Counted from the first letter of the stretch, positions 15,505 to 25,440 are shown. The stretch is DNA of 64,000 nt from Desulfomicrobium macestii (GCF_014873765.1 NZ_JADBGG010000002.1:1-64000), one strand, 5' to 3'. Notes: a model not told the origin generated them from the letters alone. Numbers and translations are program-made.

Positions 15505-17565
15505 CTAGATCTTGAAACGTGAAACCTGATCCCGCAGGCGTTCGGCAAGTTCGGAGAGCTCCATCGCGCTCTGCTGCACTGTCTGGCTGCTCGCGGTCAT
15601 CTCGTCCGAGGCCGAGCGCACTTTTTCGATGTCGGAGCTGATGGAGTGGGTCATGGACGAACTGGTGGCCACGTTGGAGTTGATCTCTGTGATGCCCATG
15701 GACGCCTGCCCGACGTTTTCGGCGATGTCGCGAGTGGTCACGGATTGCTCCTCGACCGCGGCGGCGATGGTGCCCACGATTTCATTCATCTCGGCGATGA
15801 CTCCGGTGATGTCGGAGATGTCGCCCACCGTCTGGGTGGTCACGGATTGGATGCCCGTGATCCTCTCGCGGATGTCCTCGGTAGCCTTGGCGGTCTGCTG
15901 TGCGAGTTCCTTGATCTCGTTGGCCACCACGGCAAATCCGCGTCCGGCCTCGCCCGCCCGCGCCGCCTCGATGGTGGCGTTCAAGGCCAGCAGGTTGGTC
16001 TGGGAGGAGATGGCGGTGATGGTCGCGGTCACGGCGCTGATTTCCTTGGCGGCCGCGCCCAGTTCGTCGACCCGGCCCGATGCGGCCTGGGCCTTGGATA
16101 CCGCGCTGGCCGTGGTGTTCTTGGCCCGCTCGGAATTCTGGGCGATCTCGTGGATGGTGGCGGACATTTCTTCAGCCGCCGTGGCCACGGTGGTCATGTT
16201 CATGGAGGCCTGTTCCATGGCCGCCGAGACGGAGTTCATGTTGCCGCTGACTTCCTCGGCCGCGTTGCTGACCGTGTTGGCCATGTTCGCGGTCTGGGCC
16301 GACCCCTCGGTCATCTGGGAGGATATGCTCGACAGTTGCGTGGACGCGGTGGCCAGGGACTGGGTGGCGGTGTTGATTTCGCCGAGCATTTCCTTGGTGC
16401 GGCCGACCATGGTGTTCAAGGCGTCGGACAGATGCCCGATGGCGTCCTTGGCCGGGTGGGTGAAAGCGATGGTGTAGTCGCCATCGGCCACCTGCAGGCT
16501 CTTGGCCGCGAGCTGGTTCAGGGGCTTGGCGATGCCGCGGATGAGCAGCACGGCGATGAATACGCCGAGGAGCATGACGGCCAAGCCGACGTAGATGCTA
16601 TCGGTAATGATTTCCGTGTCCAGCCCGCGAACCATCTGTGCATCACTCAGGCCAACGGCGACATGCCAGTCCCAGGGTTCGAAGTGGTGAGTGAATGTGA
16701 TTTTATGCTCTCCGTTCCACTCATAGTCGAGGAAGCCGTTCTTGTGTTCGCGAAAGAAGTCCCCGATACCGGGCACCTCAAAAATATTTTTTCCTTCGAG
16801 GGAGGGATGAACCAGCACCTCTCCTTTGGAATTGTACACGAAAAAGTAACCGACACCGCCCGCCTTGATGGTGGTCAGCATCTCGCGCAGCTGCGGGGTC
16901 AGTATCTTGCGTCCCACGAAGAGGACCGCCACGATCTTGTCGTCGGCGTTGTACACGGGCTTATACGAAGTCACGTACCAGTCGTTGACCACAAAAGCGC
17001 GGCCGTTATAGGTTTCGCCGCTCATGACTGTCTTGTATACGGGACTGTCGGCGGGGATGTAAGTGTCCACCGCACGGTCCGTTTCGTTGATGCGCACGTT
17101 GGTGGATACCCGCAGCAGTTTGTCGTCCAGCACCTGAAAGATGGTGGCCACACCACCGGTCATGAACTGGATCTTGTCCACGATGCCCGTGTTGCCGTTC
17201 ATGACCGTTCCGCCGAGCATTAGTCTGGGTATGCTGACTTGCTTGGATTTTTTGCTGACCTGATTGATGATGGTTCGGTCCAGCATGTAGCTTGGGTCCA
17301 GGTCAAAGGAACCATAGCGGTCCAGTTCTCCCTCCAGGATGGTCATGTCGCCGGCGAGTTTTTCGAGCAAAAGGGAGTTCTGGGTTTCAAGCGAGATGAA
17401 GACGGAGTTGTTGATGTTCTCCAGCGCATCCCTGCCGAGACTTTCCAGTCCGTCCTTGACGAGAATGTTAGAGACCGCGATTACCGATATCAATGACAGA
17501 ATCAGAATGGACAGGATTCCGGTAAACAGTTTTGTGGTGAATTTGATGGACTGGGTGTTGATCAT
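15505..17565 (-). CDS. methyl-accepting chemotaxis protein with Cache sensor
   Basis: A 686-residue transmembrane chemoreceptor. Order: membrane segment near residues 12-32, a periplasmic Cache-type sensor (about 35-310; [21 protein letters not shown] and [20 protein letters not shown] are typical), a second membrane segment (about 320-340), HAMP, and a signalling domain whose hairpin tip is near [28 protein letters not shown]. The Cache class binds small organic ligands such as acids or amines. The start at 17565 has GAGGAGG five bases upstream; a longer frame upstream lacks a site. It is monocistronic, closed by a bidirectional terminator. Confidence 0.92.
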   Translation of the reverse strand: MINTQSIKFTTKLFTGILSILILSLISVIAVSNILVKDGLESLGRDALENINNSVFISLETQNSLLLEKLAGDMTILEGELDRYGSFDLDPSYMLDRTIINQVSKKSKQVSIPRLMLGGTVMNGNTGIVDKIQFMTGGVATIFQVLDDKLLRVSTNVRINETDRAVDTYIPADSPVYKTVMSGETYNGRAFVVNDWYVTSYKPVYNADDKIVAVLFVGRKILTPQLREMLTTIKAGGVGYFFVYNSKGEVLVHPSLEGKNIFEVPGIGDFFREHKNGFLDYEWNGEHKITFTHHFEPWDWHVAVGLSDAQMVRGLDTEIITDSIYVGLAVMLLGVFIAVLLIRGIAKPLNQLAAKSLQVADGDYTIAFTHPAKDAIGHLSDALNTMVGRTKEMLGEINTATQSLATASTQLSSISSQMTEGSAQTANMANTVSNAAEEVSGNMNSVSAAMEQASMNMTTVATAAEEMSATIHEIAQNSERAKNTTASAVSKAQAASGRVDELGAAAKEISAVTATITAISSQTNLLALNATIEAARAGEAGRGFAVVANEIKELAQQTAKATEDIRERITGIQSVTTQTVGDISDITGVIAEMNEIVGTIAAAVEEQSVTTRDIAENVGQASMGITEINSNVATSSSMTHSISSDIEKVRSASDEMTASSQTVQQSAMELSELAERLRDQVSRFKI

Positions 17566-17698
17566 GCGCCCTCCTCTCATGAGGTAGTGTAATACGAGTT
17601 GCGTAGTACAATTTATACGTATTTTGACTGAATAAATCAGCAAGGATTATTAATATTAAGTGGTTAAAAAAATTGCGTAGGTAGTAGGCGCGTGTACG

Positions 17699-18169
17699 TC
17701 AGGCGCGCAGGGTGGCTTTGAGGCGTGTGGGGTGCAGCAGAAGATCAAGGCCGGCCTCGATGCCGGGAACCAGAATGTGGGCCGAGGTGAGGGCGGCCCT
17801 TGCTACCCCTTCGGGCTGAAGAACGGCTATGGCCAGTCCGGCCTCCGCGAGCATGACGGCGTCGTTGTTGCCATTGCCGAGACAAACGCAGGACGGGGCC
17901 TTGAGTTCGCGCACGTATTCGGCCTTGGCCGCGCATTCATTGCCAGCGGGCAGGACATGCACCGTGTAGTCTGTCTGTCCGAAGGTCGAACGCACTGTAC
18001 CGTATGTGTCCGCGGTGAGGATGTGGATTTGCAGTTGGCTCTTGAGCTGGCTCAGGCGCGAAAAGACGCCGGGCTGGACCCGACCGTCCAGGGCCAGGGT
18101 GCCGTTGTAGTCCAGAACCAGATGGTGGAGGGTGCGTTGCCCGAAACCGGAGATGTCGAATTCAATCAT
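17699..18169 (-). CDS. HAD-superfamily hydrolase, soluble P-type-ATPase-like
   Basis: A 156-residue HAD phosphatase-fold protein with no cap domain. Motif I is LDYNGTLALDG (nucleophile Asp20 in DYNGT), motif II HILTADTYG, and motif IV GNGNNDAVMLAEAG; the basic residue may be the Lys in ECAAKAEYV. This short form resembles the phosphorylation domain of P-type ATPases, and members are often annotated as ATPase P. The motif I second aspartate is asparagine, so phosphatase activity by the usual mechanism is uncertain. The start overlaps the upstream GGDEF gene's stop by eight bases. Confidence 0.82.
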   Translation of the reverse strand: MIEFDISGFGQRTLHHLVLDYNGTLALDGRVQPGVFSRLSQLKSQLQIHILTADTYGTVRSTFGQTDYTVHVLPAGNECAAKAEYVRELKAPSCVCLGNGNNDAVMLAEAGLAIAVLQPEGVARAALTSAHILVPGIEAGLDLLLHPTRLKATLRA

Positions 18170-19478
18170 GGTGGTGCGAGGTCCTTGCCGGTTGGGAGGC
18201 TGTTTTTGGAATGGGAGCGTCTTGCCTGGCGGCGGGATCTTCCCTTGAGAGAGTCTTGTTCTTGTACATGTGCAGGTCGGCGGCCTTGATGAGGCTTTCC
18301 AGACTCTGGTGCGGCTGGTGAAGGGCTGCGCCGACAGATGCGGAAATTCGCAGATCCGTGTCCAGGGAGCAGACCCGGCTGACGTCGATGTCGGCCAGGG
18401 TCCGGCGCAGGCGATTCACGAACGTGCGGGTCATGTCTCCATCGGTGTCCGGGAGCAGAATGACGAATTCGTCTCCGCCGAGGCGCACGAAGATGTCGTA
18501 CTTGCGGATCATGGCCTTGATGGATCTGGCCACCTCCACCAGTATGGCATCCCCTGCCTCATGCCCAAGGGTGTCGTTGACCGCCTTGAACCCGTTCAGA
18601 TCGATGAAAAGCAGATGCACGGGAAGATTTTTGCGTGCCGCGAAATCGAGGATGCGTCCGGCATGGCGTTCCAGGTAGGTGCGGTTGTTCACTCCGGTCA
18701 GGGCGTCGCGTACGGTTAATTCCTCAAGCTGGGCGTGTTCCAGGGCGGTGATCAGGGTGCACGCCAGGATATTGCAGAAATGGCTCAGAAAATCGGTGGC
18801 TTTGTCCGGAGCGTAGCGCGTTGGGTCGGGATCGTAGGCTGCCACCACGCCGATGATCTTCGAGTGCACGTATTTGTGCCCAAGGGCGAAGATGAAGCAG
18901 GATCCGGATGGAGGGTCCTCTTCCAGCCCGAGAAAAAAACCGGGGTTTTCGATTTGTCCTACCTCGCCGAGAAAGAGCCTTGGAGCGTGCGGGCTGGGTG
19001 AGAATTGTTTCAGGCGATCGCGGATGGTGGCTGCCGAAGCCCGCCCCACGCCCTTGGGAATGCGTCGTTCAAAAAGATCGTAATCCAGCACGACGTGGAG
19101 GGTGTGCAGGTTGCGCAGCCCTCGGATGGCGTCCAGCGTCGCGGGAAGTTCTTCCAGGCGTTTGGTCTGCTGGACGAGATCGACGGTTCCGCGAAAGGTT
19201 TCAAAAGCGTCCAGGATGGCTTTGTAGGCCGAGATCATGGAGTCGAAGCTGGTTTTCGAGGCGCGCAGCCTGCGCTTCAGGCCTTCGATTTCCTGCGTCT
19301 GCGCCTGCGTGGACGTGGACGAGGACAGGGGCACGCGCAGGATGAGTTGCCTGGCCCAGGCGACGAGTTCCTTGAGATGGGCTTTGAGCGCGACCGAGTT
19401 GCCCGCACGCGCGCTGGCCTCAATGGCGGAGACGAGGCTTTTGAGCTCCGTCAGTAGGGTGTTTTGTCCGCGCGGCAT
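18162..19478 (-). CDS. diguanylate cyclase with N-terminal helical and GAF-like region
   Basis: A 438-residue soluble protein. The N-terminal 120 residues are helical; about 125-265 resembles a GAF-type sensor; a GGDEF domain follows (about 265-420) with active site LGGDEF. An RxxD inhibition site (RKYD) lies five residues before GGDEF, so product feedback is expected. The C-terminal 30 residues are low-complexity and proline/alanine-rich, ending in HHHD. It lacks membrane segments, so it would sense a cytoplasmic cue. It is coupled to the HAD gene downstream and starts ten bases after the peroxiredoxin stop. Confidence 0.88.
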   Translation of the reverse strand: MPRGQNTLLTELKSLVSAIEASARAGNSVALKAHLKELVAWARQLILRVPLSSSTSTQAQTQEIEGLKRRLRASKTSFDSMISAYKAILDAFETFRGTVDLVQQTKRLEELPATLDAIRGLRNLHTLHVVLDYDLFERRIPKGVGRASAATIRDRLKQFSPSPHAPRLFLGEVGQIENPGFFLGLEEDPPSGSCFIFALGHKYVHSKIIGVVAAYDPDPTRYAPDKATDFLSHFCNILACTLITALEHAQLEELTVRDALTGVNNRTYLERHAGRILDFAARKNLPVHLLFIDLNGFKAVNDTLGHEAGDAILVEVARSIKAMIRKYDIFVRLGGDEFVILLPDTDGDMTRTFVNRLRRTLADIDVSRVCSLDTDLRISASVGAALHQPHQSLESLIKAADLHMYKNKTLSREDPAARQDAPIPKTASQPARTSHHHD

Positions 19479-19488
19479 GGCTTTTGGT

Positions 19489-19968
19489 TCAGACCAGCGC
19501 TTTCAAGGCGGCCAGCACTTCGGCCGCGTGCCCGGAAGCTTTCACGGTGGGCCAGGTGCGGCGGATCACTCCGGAGGGATCGATGAGAAATGTCGAACGC
19601 GCCACGCCCATGTATTCCCTGCCGTAGTTCTTCTTGAGCCGCCAGGCCCCGAACCGCTTCAGGATTTCATGCTCGGGGTCGCTCAAGAGTTCCACCTGCA
19701 GGTCATGCTTGCCCGTGAAGTTCTGATGGGATTTGATGGAGTCAGGGCTCAATCCCAGGATCACGGCATTCAGTTCCGCGAACTGGTCCTTCAGGGCGGA
19801 AAACTCCTGTGCCTCCACGGTGCAGCCGGGAGTGTTGTCCTTGGGGTAGAAATAGAGAACCACCCAGCGCCCGTGGTAGTCTTCCAGGCTGACCCCGGAT
19901 CGTGATGCGCCGTCGAGGCAAAAAGGGGGAGCCGGTTCGCCTGGAGCCGGAATTTTGAAGTCGGTCAT
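19489..19968 (-). CDS. peroxiredoxin, Bcp/PrxQ type
   Basis: A 159-residue thioredoxin-fold peroxidase that reduces hydroperoxides, using thiol donors. The peroxidatic Cys49 is in DNTPGCT and the catalytic Arg is in VARSTFLID. In many Bcp proteins a resolving cysteine lies five residues later (CTxxAC); here residue 54 is glutamine (CTVEAQ), so it would act as a 1-Cys enzyme or use another partner. AAGGAG six bases upstream fixes the start; a longer frame from an earlier TTG or ATG has no better site. It is presumably first in an operon with the GGDEF and HAD genes. Confidence 0.9.
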   Translation of the reverse strand: MTDFKIPAPGEPAPPFCLDGASRSGVSLEDYHGRWVVLYFYPKDNTPGCTVEAQEFSALKDQFAELNAVILGLSPDSIKSHQNFTGKHDLQVELLSDPEHEILKRFGAWRLKKNYGREYMGVARSTFLIDPSGVIRRTWPTVKASGHAAEVLAALKALV

Positions 19969-20094
19969 GAAAAACTCCTTGGAAAGCAAAGTCCCTTCAA
20001 GCTCCTAGCGCAACCCCTGTGTGCGTGCAAGGGTGTGCTCGTGGATCATCGGGATGTCAACATGCGGTCATGCAATCCTCACGTGCGTGCGTGG

Positions 20095-21333
20095 TCATGG
20101 GGCGTCGGAGGCGCTCAGCCCTGCCAGGTAACCCGTGGACATGGCCGCCTGCAGGTTGAAGCCGCCCGTGTCGGCGTCCATGTCGAGCACTTCCCCGGCC
20201 AGAAAAAGCCCCGGGCAGACTTTCGATTCCATGGTCTTGGGATTGACTTCGGACAGATCCACGCCGCCGGAGGTGATGATGGCCTCGCGCATTGGACGGT
20301 AGCCGCTGACGGTGAAGCGCAGTTCCTTGAGCCACAGGCGCAGGCGCTTGCGCTCCTCGGAGGAGATCTGGTGGGCGGCCTTGTCTCCGGCCAGGCGCGT
20401 CTGTTCGAGGCATACCGGGATGAGCTTGGGTGGCATGAGGCCGCGCAACAGGTTTTCCAGGTGCATTTTGCCATGTTCCGCCAGGTCGCGCAGAAGGCGA
20501 GCGTCCAGCTTGGCCGTGTCCAGGGCGGGTTTCAAATCGATGAGGATCTCGGTCTTTTTGCCTTGGTCCACCGCACGCACGGCGGCCTTGCTCAAGGTCA
20601 GGATGAGGGGGCCGGACAGGCCGAAATGGGTGAAGAGCATCTCGCCCATGTCTTCTCCGGCCTTCTTGCCGTCAACGCGCAATTCAACGCGCACGTTCTT
20701 GAGCGATAAACCCTGCAATTTCGAGGCGGTATCCCCGGCTGTGATCAGCGGGACAAGGGCCGGAGCGATGGGCACGATGGCGTGTCCCAGGCTTTTGGCA
20801 AGCTCGTAGCCGTCGCCGGTGGAGCCGGTCGCGGGGTATGAGGCACCTCCGGTGGTCAGGATGATCCTGTCCGCCGTGAGGGTTTGAGTGCCGAAGGAGA
20901 CTTCGAACCGTCCGTCCTTGCGTTTGATGCCTCGAACCCGGCAGCCGGTGCGGATGGTGACGCCCTTTGTCCTGGCGTTGCGCACAAAGGCGTCCACCAG
21001 ATCCTGTGCGCTGTCGCTGGCGGGAAAAAGGCGTCCGCCGCGCTCTTCCTTGGTCGGGACGCCAAGATCGCTCAGCAGTTCGACGGTGTCCGTGGTGAAG
21101 AAATGGGACAGGGCCGGGCGCAGGAAACGAAAATTCTTGCCGAAATGAGTCAGGAACTCATTTAAAGGCGCGGTGTTGCCGATATTGCCGCGGCCCTTGC
21201 CGCAGATCCGAAGCTTGCGGCCCGGGCGGTCCATGCGTTCGAGCAGGGTGACCGTGGCGCCTTTGGAGGCGGCGGTGGCAGAGGCCAGAAGACCGGCAGG
21301 CCCGCCGCCGATGACTATGACTGAGTGGTTCAT
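20095..21333 (-). CDS. FAD-dependent oxidoreductase, YhiN/HI0933 family
   Basis: A 412-residue flavoprotein. The N-terminal dinucleotide-binding loop is VIGGGPAGLLAS, followed by CGKGRGNIGNT, a family-specific motif at about residues 44-54. The C-terminal FAD segment is GLFLAGEVLDMDADTGGFNLQAAMSTGYLAG. The family is widely distributed and biochemically poorly defined, related to BaiN-type reductases. It appears cytosolic with no signal or membrane segment. AAGGA precedes the ATG. It is a single gene with 273 bases upstream and 105 downstream. Confidence 0.88.
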   Translation of the reverse strand: MNHSVIVIGGGPAGLLASATAASKGATVTLLERMDRPGRKLRICGKGRGNIGNTAPLNEFLTHFGKNFRFLRPALSHFFTTDTVELLSDLGVPTKEERGGRLFPASDSAQDLVDAFVRNARTKGVTIRTGCRVRGIKRKDGRFEVSFGTQTLTADRIILTTGGASYPATGSTGDGYELAKSLGHAIVPIAPALVPLITAGDTASKLQGLSLKNVRVELRVDGKKAGEDMGEMLFTHFGLSGPLILTLSKAAVRAVDQGKKTEILIDLKPALDTAKLDARLLRDLAEHGKMHLENLLRGLMPPKLIPVCLEQTRLAGDKAAHQISSEERKRLRLWLKELRFTVSGYRPMREAIITSGGVDLSEVNPKTMESKVCPGLFLAGEVLDMDADTGGFNLQAAMSTGYLAGLSASDAP

Positions 21334-21489
21334 GGGATTCCTTCAAAAACTTCATTCTGAAGGGAGCGGGGCAGGATGTAAAGGGCGTTGAGTAGGGTTT
21401 GCCCCGCACGCATGCAAACACGTACGGTTTTTCGAGGCACTGGCCTGCCCGGTGCCTGCCCGATGCCTGGGCGTCACGATCCGAGGACG

Positions 21490-21526
21490 AAAAAAGAAAA
21501 AAGCCCCTGCCGGCTGGCGGGCAGCT
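21490..21526 (-). terminator. intrinsic terminator downstream of the TRAP/UspA operon
   Basis: On the minus strand GCTGCCCGCC pairs imperfectly (one bulged A) with GGCAGGGGC and is followed by TTTTTTCTTTTTT. It lies about 80 bases beyond the uspA-family stop and would end the TRAP transporter transcript. Confidence 0.65.
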
Positions 21527-21606
21527 TCCCGGAAAAGGGAGGCCGCCCGGGCCGTCACGGGCTGCGTGATCATTCGGGGCGCGGGTGAAAAGCAGGCCCT
21601 GCGCGT

Positions 21607-22098
21607 CTAGTCCTCGTCTTCCTGGTCGCCCGATTGATCGAAGATCGCGCAGGATTCTTCGGAGTCGTAGCGTACCACCAGCACCGAGCACTGCGCATGC
21701 CGGACGACCTTGGCCGTATTTGTGCCAAGAAGATAGTCCTGCAGTTTGAGGCGATGAGCAGGCATCACAATGAGGTCTGCGTTAATCTTCTCTGCCATGC
21801 GCAGGATTCTTCTATAGATTGAACCTTGTGCGACAAGATAGTTAACATCGATGTCGTCAGGAATGTAGACTCCAACCATCTCATGCAGCATTTCCTCGGC
21901 CTCGCCGACAATCTTGTCGCCTGCGTCTGGCGGAAAGTAGTTTGCGACAATGGGCATTCCCATGTCTGGAACTACTGTCAGGATGTACAGTTGAGCCTTG
22001 TATAGGCGGCAAAGTTCAATCGATCTCTCCAGGCCCATGCAGCGGGCGCGATCATCGGGTTCCTGCAAATCAATGGGGACAAGAATGCGTTTGTACAT
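21607..22098 (-). CDS. universal stress protein, UspA family
   Basis: A 163-residue UspA-fold protein: MYKRILVPIDL at the start, ADLIVMPAHR near residue 110, and VVRHAQCSVLVVRYD at the C-terminal strand. The nucleotide-binding G-x2-G-x9-G-S/T pattern is degraded (PAHRLKLQDYLLGTN), so ATP binding is doubtful. The C-terminus is very acidic. It lies 17 bases after the TRAP permease gene. In Halomonas a UspA protein, TeaD, is encoded with the ectoine TRAP transporter and down-regulates it; a similar regulator role here is inferred from position. Confidence 0.88.
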   Translation of the reverse strand: MYKRILVPIDLQEPDDRARCMGLERSIELCRLYKAQLYILTVVPDMGMPIVANYFPPDAGDKIVGEAEEMLHEMVGVYIPDDIDVNYLVAQGSIYRRILRMAEKINADLIVMPAHRLKLQDYLLGTNTAKVVRHAQCSVLVVRYDSEESCAIFDQSGDQEDED

Positions 22099-22115
22099 GC
22101 AGTGCCTCGCCTTTT

Positions 22116-24329
22116 TTATGTTGTGACTTTTCTCTTTTTCTTGTTCTTTTTAACCGTCATTTGCCATGCGACAAGGAGGAAGAAAACGCAAACTCCCAAA
22201 ATCTGCATGCCCAGCCTGTCGAAAGGCAGGTAGGGTGCAAATGCTCCAGGGCGGAATGTCGTGGCGCATATCGCCAGCAGCAGAAGGCGTTCCCCCCAGT
22301 TGCAGCTTTTGACCAGCCAGCCCTGGATCGCCGAGGCGAACGCGAACATGGCGATCATCCCGGAAAAGAAGATCCACGCGATGTGCAGGTAGTCGTCGAG
22401 CCAGATGATGTCCCCGGTGGCGGTCACGCCGGAAATCATCAAGAGGTCCGTGTTGAAGAGAAAAATGAACGGCAGAATCGCGGTGCGCAGGTCGTAGGCG
22501 AAACCCTGCACACCGGTTTTAATTGGGTCGGAGCGTGCAATGGCCGCCCCCGCATAGGCCGCAAGTCCCACCGGCGGCGTGTCGTCGGCGAGAATGCCGA
22601 AATAGAACACGAACAGATGAGCCGCGATGATGGGGAAGACAAGCCCGGCGTCGGCGCCGAGCTGCACGATGACCGGTGCGGTCAGGGTGGCCATGATGAT
22701 GTAGTTGGCCGTGGTCGGCATGCCCATGCCCAGAATCAGGCTGGTAATGGCCGTGAAGATGAGCATCAGGACCACGTTGCCCATGGAGATGGTGTCGATG
22801 AGGGTGATGAAACGGCCGACAAGGCCGGTGATGGTCACCACTCCGACGATGATTCCGGCCGTGGCGGTGGCCACGCCCACGGAGATCATGTTGCGCGCGC
22901 CCATGATCAGGCCGTTCCAGATGTCGACAAGGCCCTGGCGGAAGGCCGCGACCATGAAGTGTCCGGTGTCCACGTCCGGGTCGAGGGTGCCGGCGCGGCG
23001 ATGGGCGCACATGGTCAGGTAGGCGATGATCGGACGCTGCACCAGCATGATCACGGTCAGACTCTCGATGGCCAGGAGCGCCGAGGTCACGGGCGAGCGA
23101 CGCACAATGACCAGGAAATAGATCAGCACCGCCAGCGGGATGATGAAATGGCAACCGCGCAGCAGCGTCTTGAAGAACGGAGGAAGTTGGGAACGGGGAA
23201 TGGCCTTGATGCCCAGCTTCATGGATTCTACGTGCACGACCCAGAACAGGGCGAGGTAGGAGATGATCGCGGGCAGGAATGCGGCCCGGACGACATCCAG
23301 ATATGGAATGCCTATTATCTCCGCCATGATGAAGGCCGCCGCGCCCATGACCGGAGGCATGAGCTGGCCGTTGGTGGACGCCGCGACCTCCACGGCCGCG
23401 GCTTTGTATGCCGGAAAGCCCACCTTCTTCATCAGCGGGATGGTGAAGGTGCCGGTGGTCACGGTGTTGGCGATGGAAGAGCCCGAGACCAGCCCTGTCA
23501 GGCCCGAAGCCAGAACAGCGGCCTTGGCCGGGCCGCCGCGAAAGGTGCCGAGCGCCGAAAAGGCCACGTCGATGAAATATTTTCCGCCGCCCGCGCGGTC
23601 GAGCAGTGCGCCGAAAAGGACGAAGAGGAAGACGAAATCCGTGGATACGCCCAGCGGCACTCCGAAAATGCCGGTGGTGGTCAGGTACATGTCGCTGATG
23701 ATGAAATCGAGCGGCACGCCGCGATGACGCAGCACCTCGGGCAAATAGGGCCCAAAGACCGTGTAGGCCAGAAAGACCGAGCCCAGTATGGTCAGCGCCG
23801 GACCAAGGGAGCGTCGGGCGGCTTCAAGCAGCAGCACGATCAGGATGATGCCCATCCAGATGTCCAAGGTGTTGGGCAGGCCCTGCCGATTGATGAGCTG
23901 GTCGTAGTCCCACCAGATGTAGAGCGCGCCTGACGTGGCCAGCGCCGCAAGGATCATGTCGTAGTAGGGAATGTAGGTGCGTATGGAGCGCCTGGCGAAA
24001 TTCGGGAGGACCTTCCGGGTCCAGTTGACCCACATGGGCGGAGTGTGCTGCTTGTAGGCCGGATAGGCCAGAAAGGCCAGACACACTGCAAACGCCAGAT
24101 GCCAGGCCCGGGCGATGTGTGAATTCAGGGGCTGGTAGGCCAGGAAAAGCTGGAAGGCGGACCAGCACAGGCACAGTAGCGTGATCGCTCCGGACGCGAA
24201 AAAATTAGAGGGTTCCCGCGCCCCTGCTTCGACCATGGCCACAAGGTCTTCGGCAGCTTTCTTCATGCTGGCGGAAGACTCCTGGCCGGGGGCGACGTTG
24301 TCTTGTTTGGGTGTTTCGTGTTCTGCCAT
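22116..24329 (-). CDS. TRAP transporter permease, fused 4TM and 12TM subunits
   Basis: A 737-residue polytopic membrane protein in which the small (DctQ-like) and large (DctM-like) TRAP permease subunits form one chain, the form that goes with TAXI-type binding proteins. The DctM portion has repeated GMGMPTTANYI, GLVGRFITLID and TNGQLMPPVMGAAAF elements. Transport is expected to be sodium- or proton-coupled uptake of a small carboxylate-containing or amino-acid-like solute delivered by the periplasmic partner. The cytoplasmic N-terminus (about 50 residues) is hydrophilic and acidic. It follows the binding-protein gene by 94 bases with a hairpin between. Confidence 0.92.
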   Translation of the reverse strand: MAEHETPKQDNVAPGQESSASMKKAAEDLVAMVEAGAREPSNFFASGAITLLCLCWSAFQLFLAYQPLNSHIARAWHLAFAVCLAFLAYPAYKQHTPPMWVNWTRKVLPNFARRSIRTYIPYYDMILAALATSGALYIWWDYDQLINRQGLPNTLDIWMGIILIVLLLEAARRSLGPALTILGSVFLAYTVFGPYLPEVLRHRGVPLDFIISDMYLTTTGIFGVPLGVSTDFVFLFVLFGALLDRAGGGKYFIDVAFSALGTFRGGPAKAAVLASGLTGLVSGSSIANTVTTGTFTIPLMKKVGFPAYKAAAVEVAASTNGQLMPPVMGAAAFIMAEIIGIPYLDVVRAAFLPAIISYLALFWVVHVESMKLGIKAIPRSQLPPFFKTLLRGCHFIIPLAVLIYFLVIVRRSPVTSALLAIESLTVIMLVQRPIIAYLTMCAHRRAGTLDPDVDTGHFMVAAFRQGLVDIWNGLIMGARNMISVGVATATAGIIVGVVTITGLVGRFITLIDTISMGNVVLMLIFTAITSLILGMGMPTTANYIIMATLTAPVIVQLGADAGLVFPIIAAHLFVFYFGILADDTPPVGLAAYAGAAIARSDPIKTGVQGFAYDLRTAILPFIFLFNTDLLMISGVTATGDIIWLDDYLHIAWIFFSGMIAMFAFASAIQGWLVKSCNWGERLLLLAICATTFRPGAFAPYLPFDRLGMQILGVCVFFLLVAWQMTVKKNKKKRKVTT

Positions 24330-24388
24330 GACAGTGTCCTTGCGTCAGAGAAGTGAGGCGGAAGAAAAATGCGGGCCTTTCAAACAGA

Positions 24389-24413
24389 CAAAGGGGCCGC
24401 TTGGCCCCCTTGT
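24389..24413 (-). terminator. intercistronic hairpin between TAXI binding protein and TRAP permease
   Basis: CAAGGGGGCC pairs with GGCCCCTTTG around AAGC on the minus strand, 11 bases after the binding-protein stop; only a short T-containing tail follows. Such hairpins after the first gene of a transporter operon typically stabilise that part of the message and reduce readthrough, so more binding protein than permease is made. Confidence 0.6.
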
Positions 24414-24423
24414 CAGGATGAGG

Positions 24424-25383
24424 CTACATCCAACCTTTTTCCTTGTAGTACTTGATCGCGCCGGGATGCAGCGGGGCGGAGAGGCCCTGCAGCATTTCCT
24501 TGGGGTTCAGGTTGCGGAAGGCGGCGTGGGACGCTTTGAGTTCGTCCAGGTTCTCGAAAACGGTCTTGACCATGTCGTAGACCACTTCCTCGGACACGGA
24601 CTCATTGGAGATGACGGTCGCGGTCACGGCGTAGGTCTCGACGTCCTTGTCCACACCCTTGTAGGTGCCGGCCGGGATCTTGGTCATGATGTAATAGGGA
24701 TGCTTGGCCACGAATTCCTTGATGCCGTCGGAATTGATGGGGACGATGTCAAGCTCGACGGACTGGGCAGGTTCTTCGACAGCGGCGCTGGGGTTGCCGA
24801 CGGTGAAGAAGAAGGCGTCGATCTTCTGGTCGACCAGGGCGCGGGAGGCTTCAGCCTGCTGCAGTGCTTCGGCGCTGAAATCCTTGTTGGGGTCCAGGCC
24901 GTAGATGCGCAGGACGTCTTCGGCATTGCCGCGCTGACCGGAGCCGGGGTTGCCGATGTTGATCCGCTTGCCCTTCATGTCCATGACGGTCTTGATGCCG
25001 GTGTCCTTGCGGGTGACCAGCAGAACGGTCTCGGGATGCATGCTGAACACGCTGCGCAGACCCTTGACGGGCTTTCCTTCCCAATCGGCGGCGCCGTTGA
25101 AGCCCTGCCAGTTGCGGTCGGACTGGGCCACCGCGAAGTCAAACGCGCCGCGGTCAATGGCATTGATGTTGAAAACCGAGCCGCCGGTGGGGCGACCGAT
25201 GTAGTTGTACTTGTCGGCTGCATGCTTGTTCATCATGTTGCTGAGCTGCAACGCGACCTGGTAGTAGACGCCGGTGATCGACGCTCCGCCGAAGAGAATG
25301 TCCTGCTTGGCCATTGCCTGGGGCGCAGTTACCGCCATTCCGAGTACGACCACAAGGGCGACCAGCCATTTTCTTCCAACCAT
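24424..25383 (-). CDS. TAXI-family TRAP transporter solute-binding protein
   Basis: A 319-residue periplasmic binding protein. The signal peptide spans about residues 1-26 (basic MVGRK, hydrophobic core, then QAMAKQD as a likely cleavage region). The mature protein begins ILFGGASITGVYYQVA, the TAXI signature, and contains GRPTGGSVFNINAI and VTRKDTGIKTVMDMKGKRINIGNPGSG. Known TAXI ligands include glutamate and glutamine; here the ligand is unknown. GGAGG five bases upstream supports the start at 25383, in preference to a longer frame. A strong promoter lies 63-91 bases upstream. Confidence 0.92.
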   Translation of the reverse strand: MVGRKWLVALVVVLGMAVTAPQAMAKQDILFGGASITGVYYQVALQLSNMMNKHAADKYNYIGRPTGGSVFNINAIDRGAFDFAVAQSDRNWQGFNGAADWEGKPVKGLRSVFSMHPETVLLVTRKDTGIKTVMDMKGKRINIGNPGSGQRGNAEDVLRIYGLDPNKDFSAEALQQAEASRALVDQKIDAFFFTVGNPSAAVEEPAQSVELDIVPINSDGIKEFVAKHPYYIMTKIPAGTYKGVDKDVETYAVTATVISNESVSEEVVYDMVKTVFENLDELKASHAAFRNLNPKEMLQGLSAPLHPGAIKYYKEKGWM

Positions 25384-25440
25384 AAGCACCTCCATCGATG
25401 AATTGTTGTGAATCAAGGATAAAAAATCCACTACGTTGTT

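Noticed and set aside
21942-23933. Plus-strand 663-residue frame
   Set aside because: It lies antisense to the TRAP permease, which has membrane segments and family motifs; the frame is hydrophilic and repetitive without homology.
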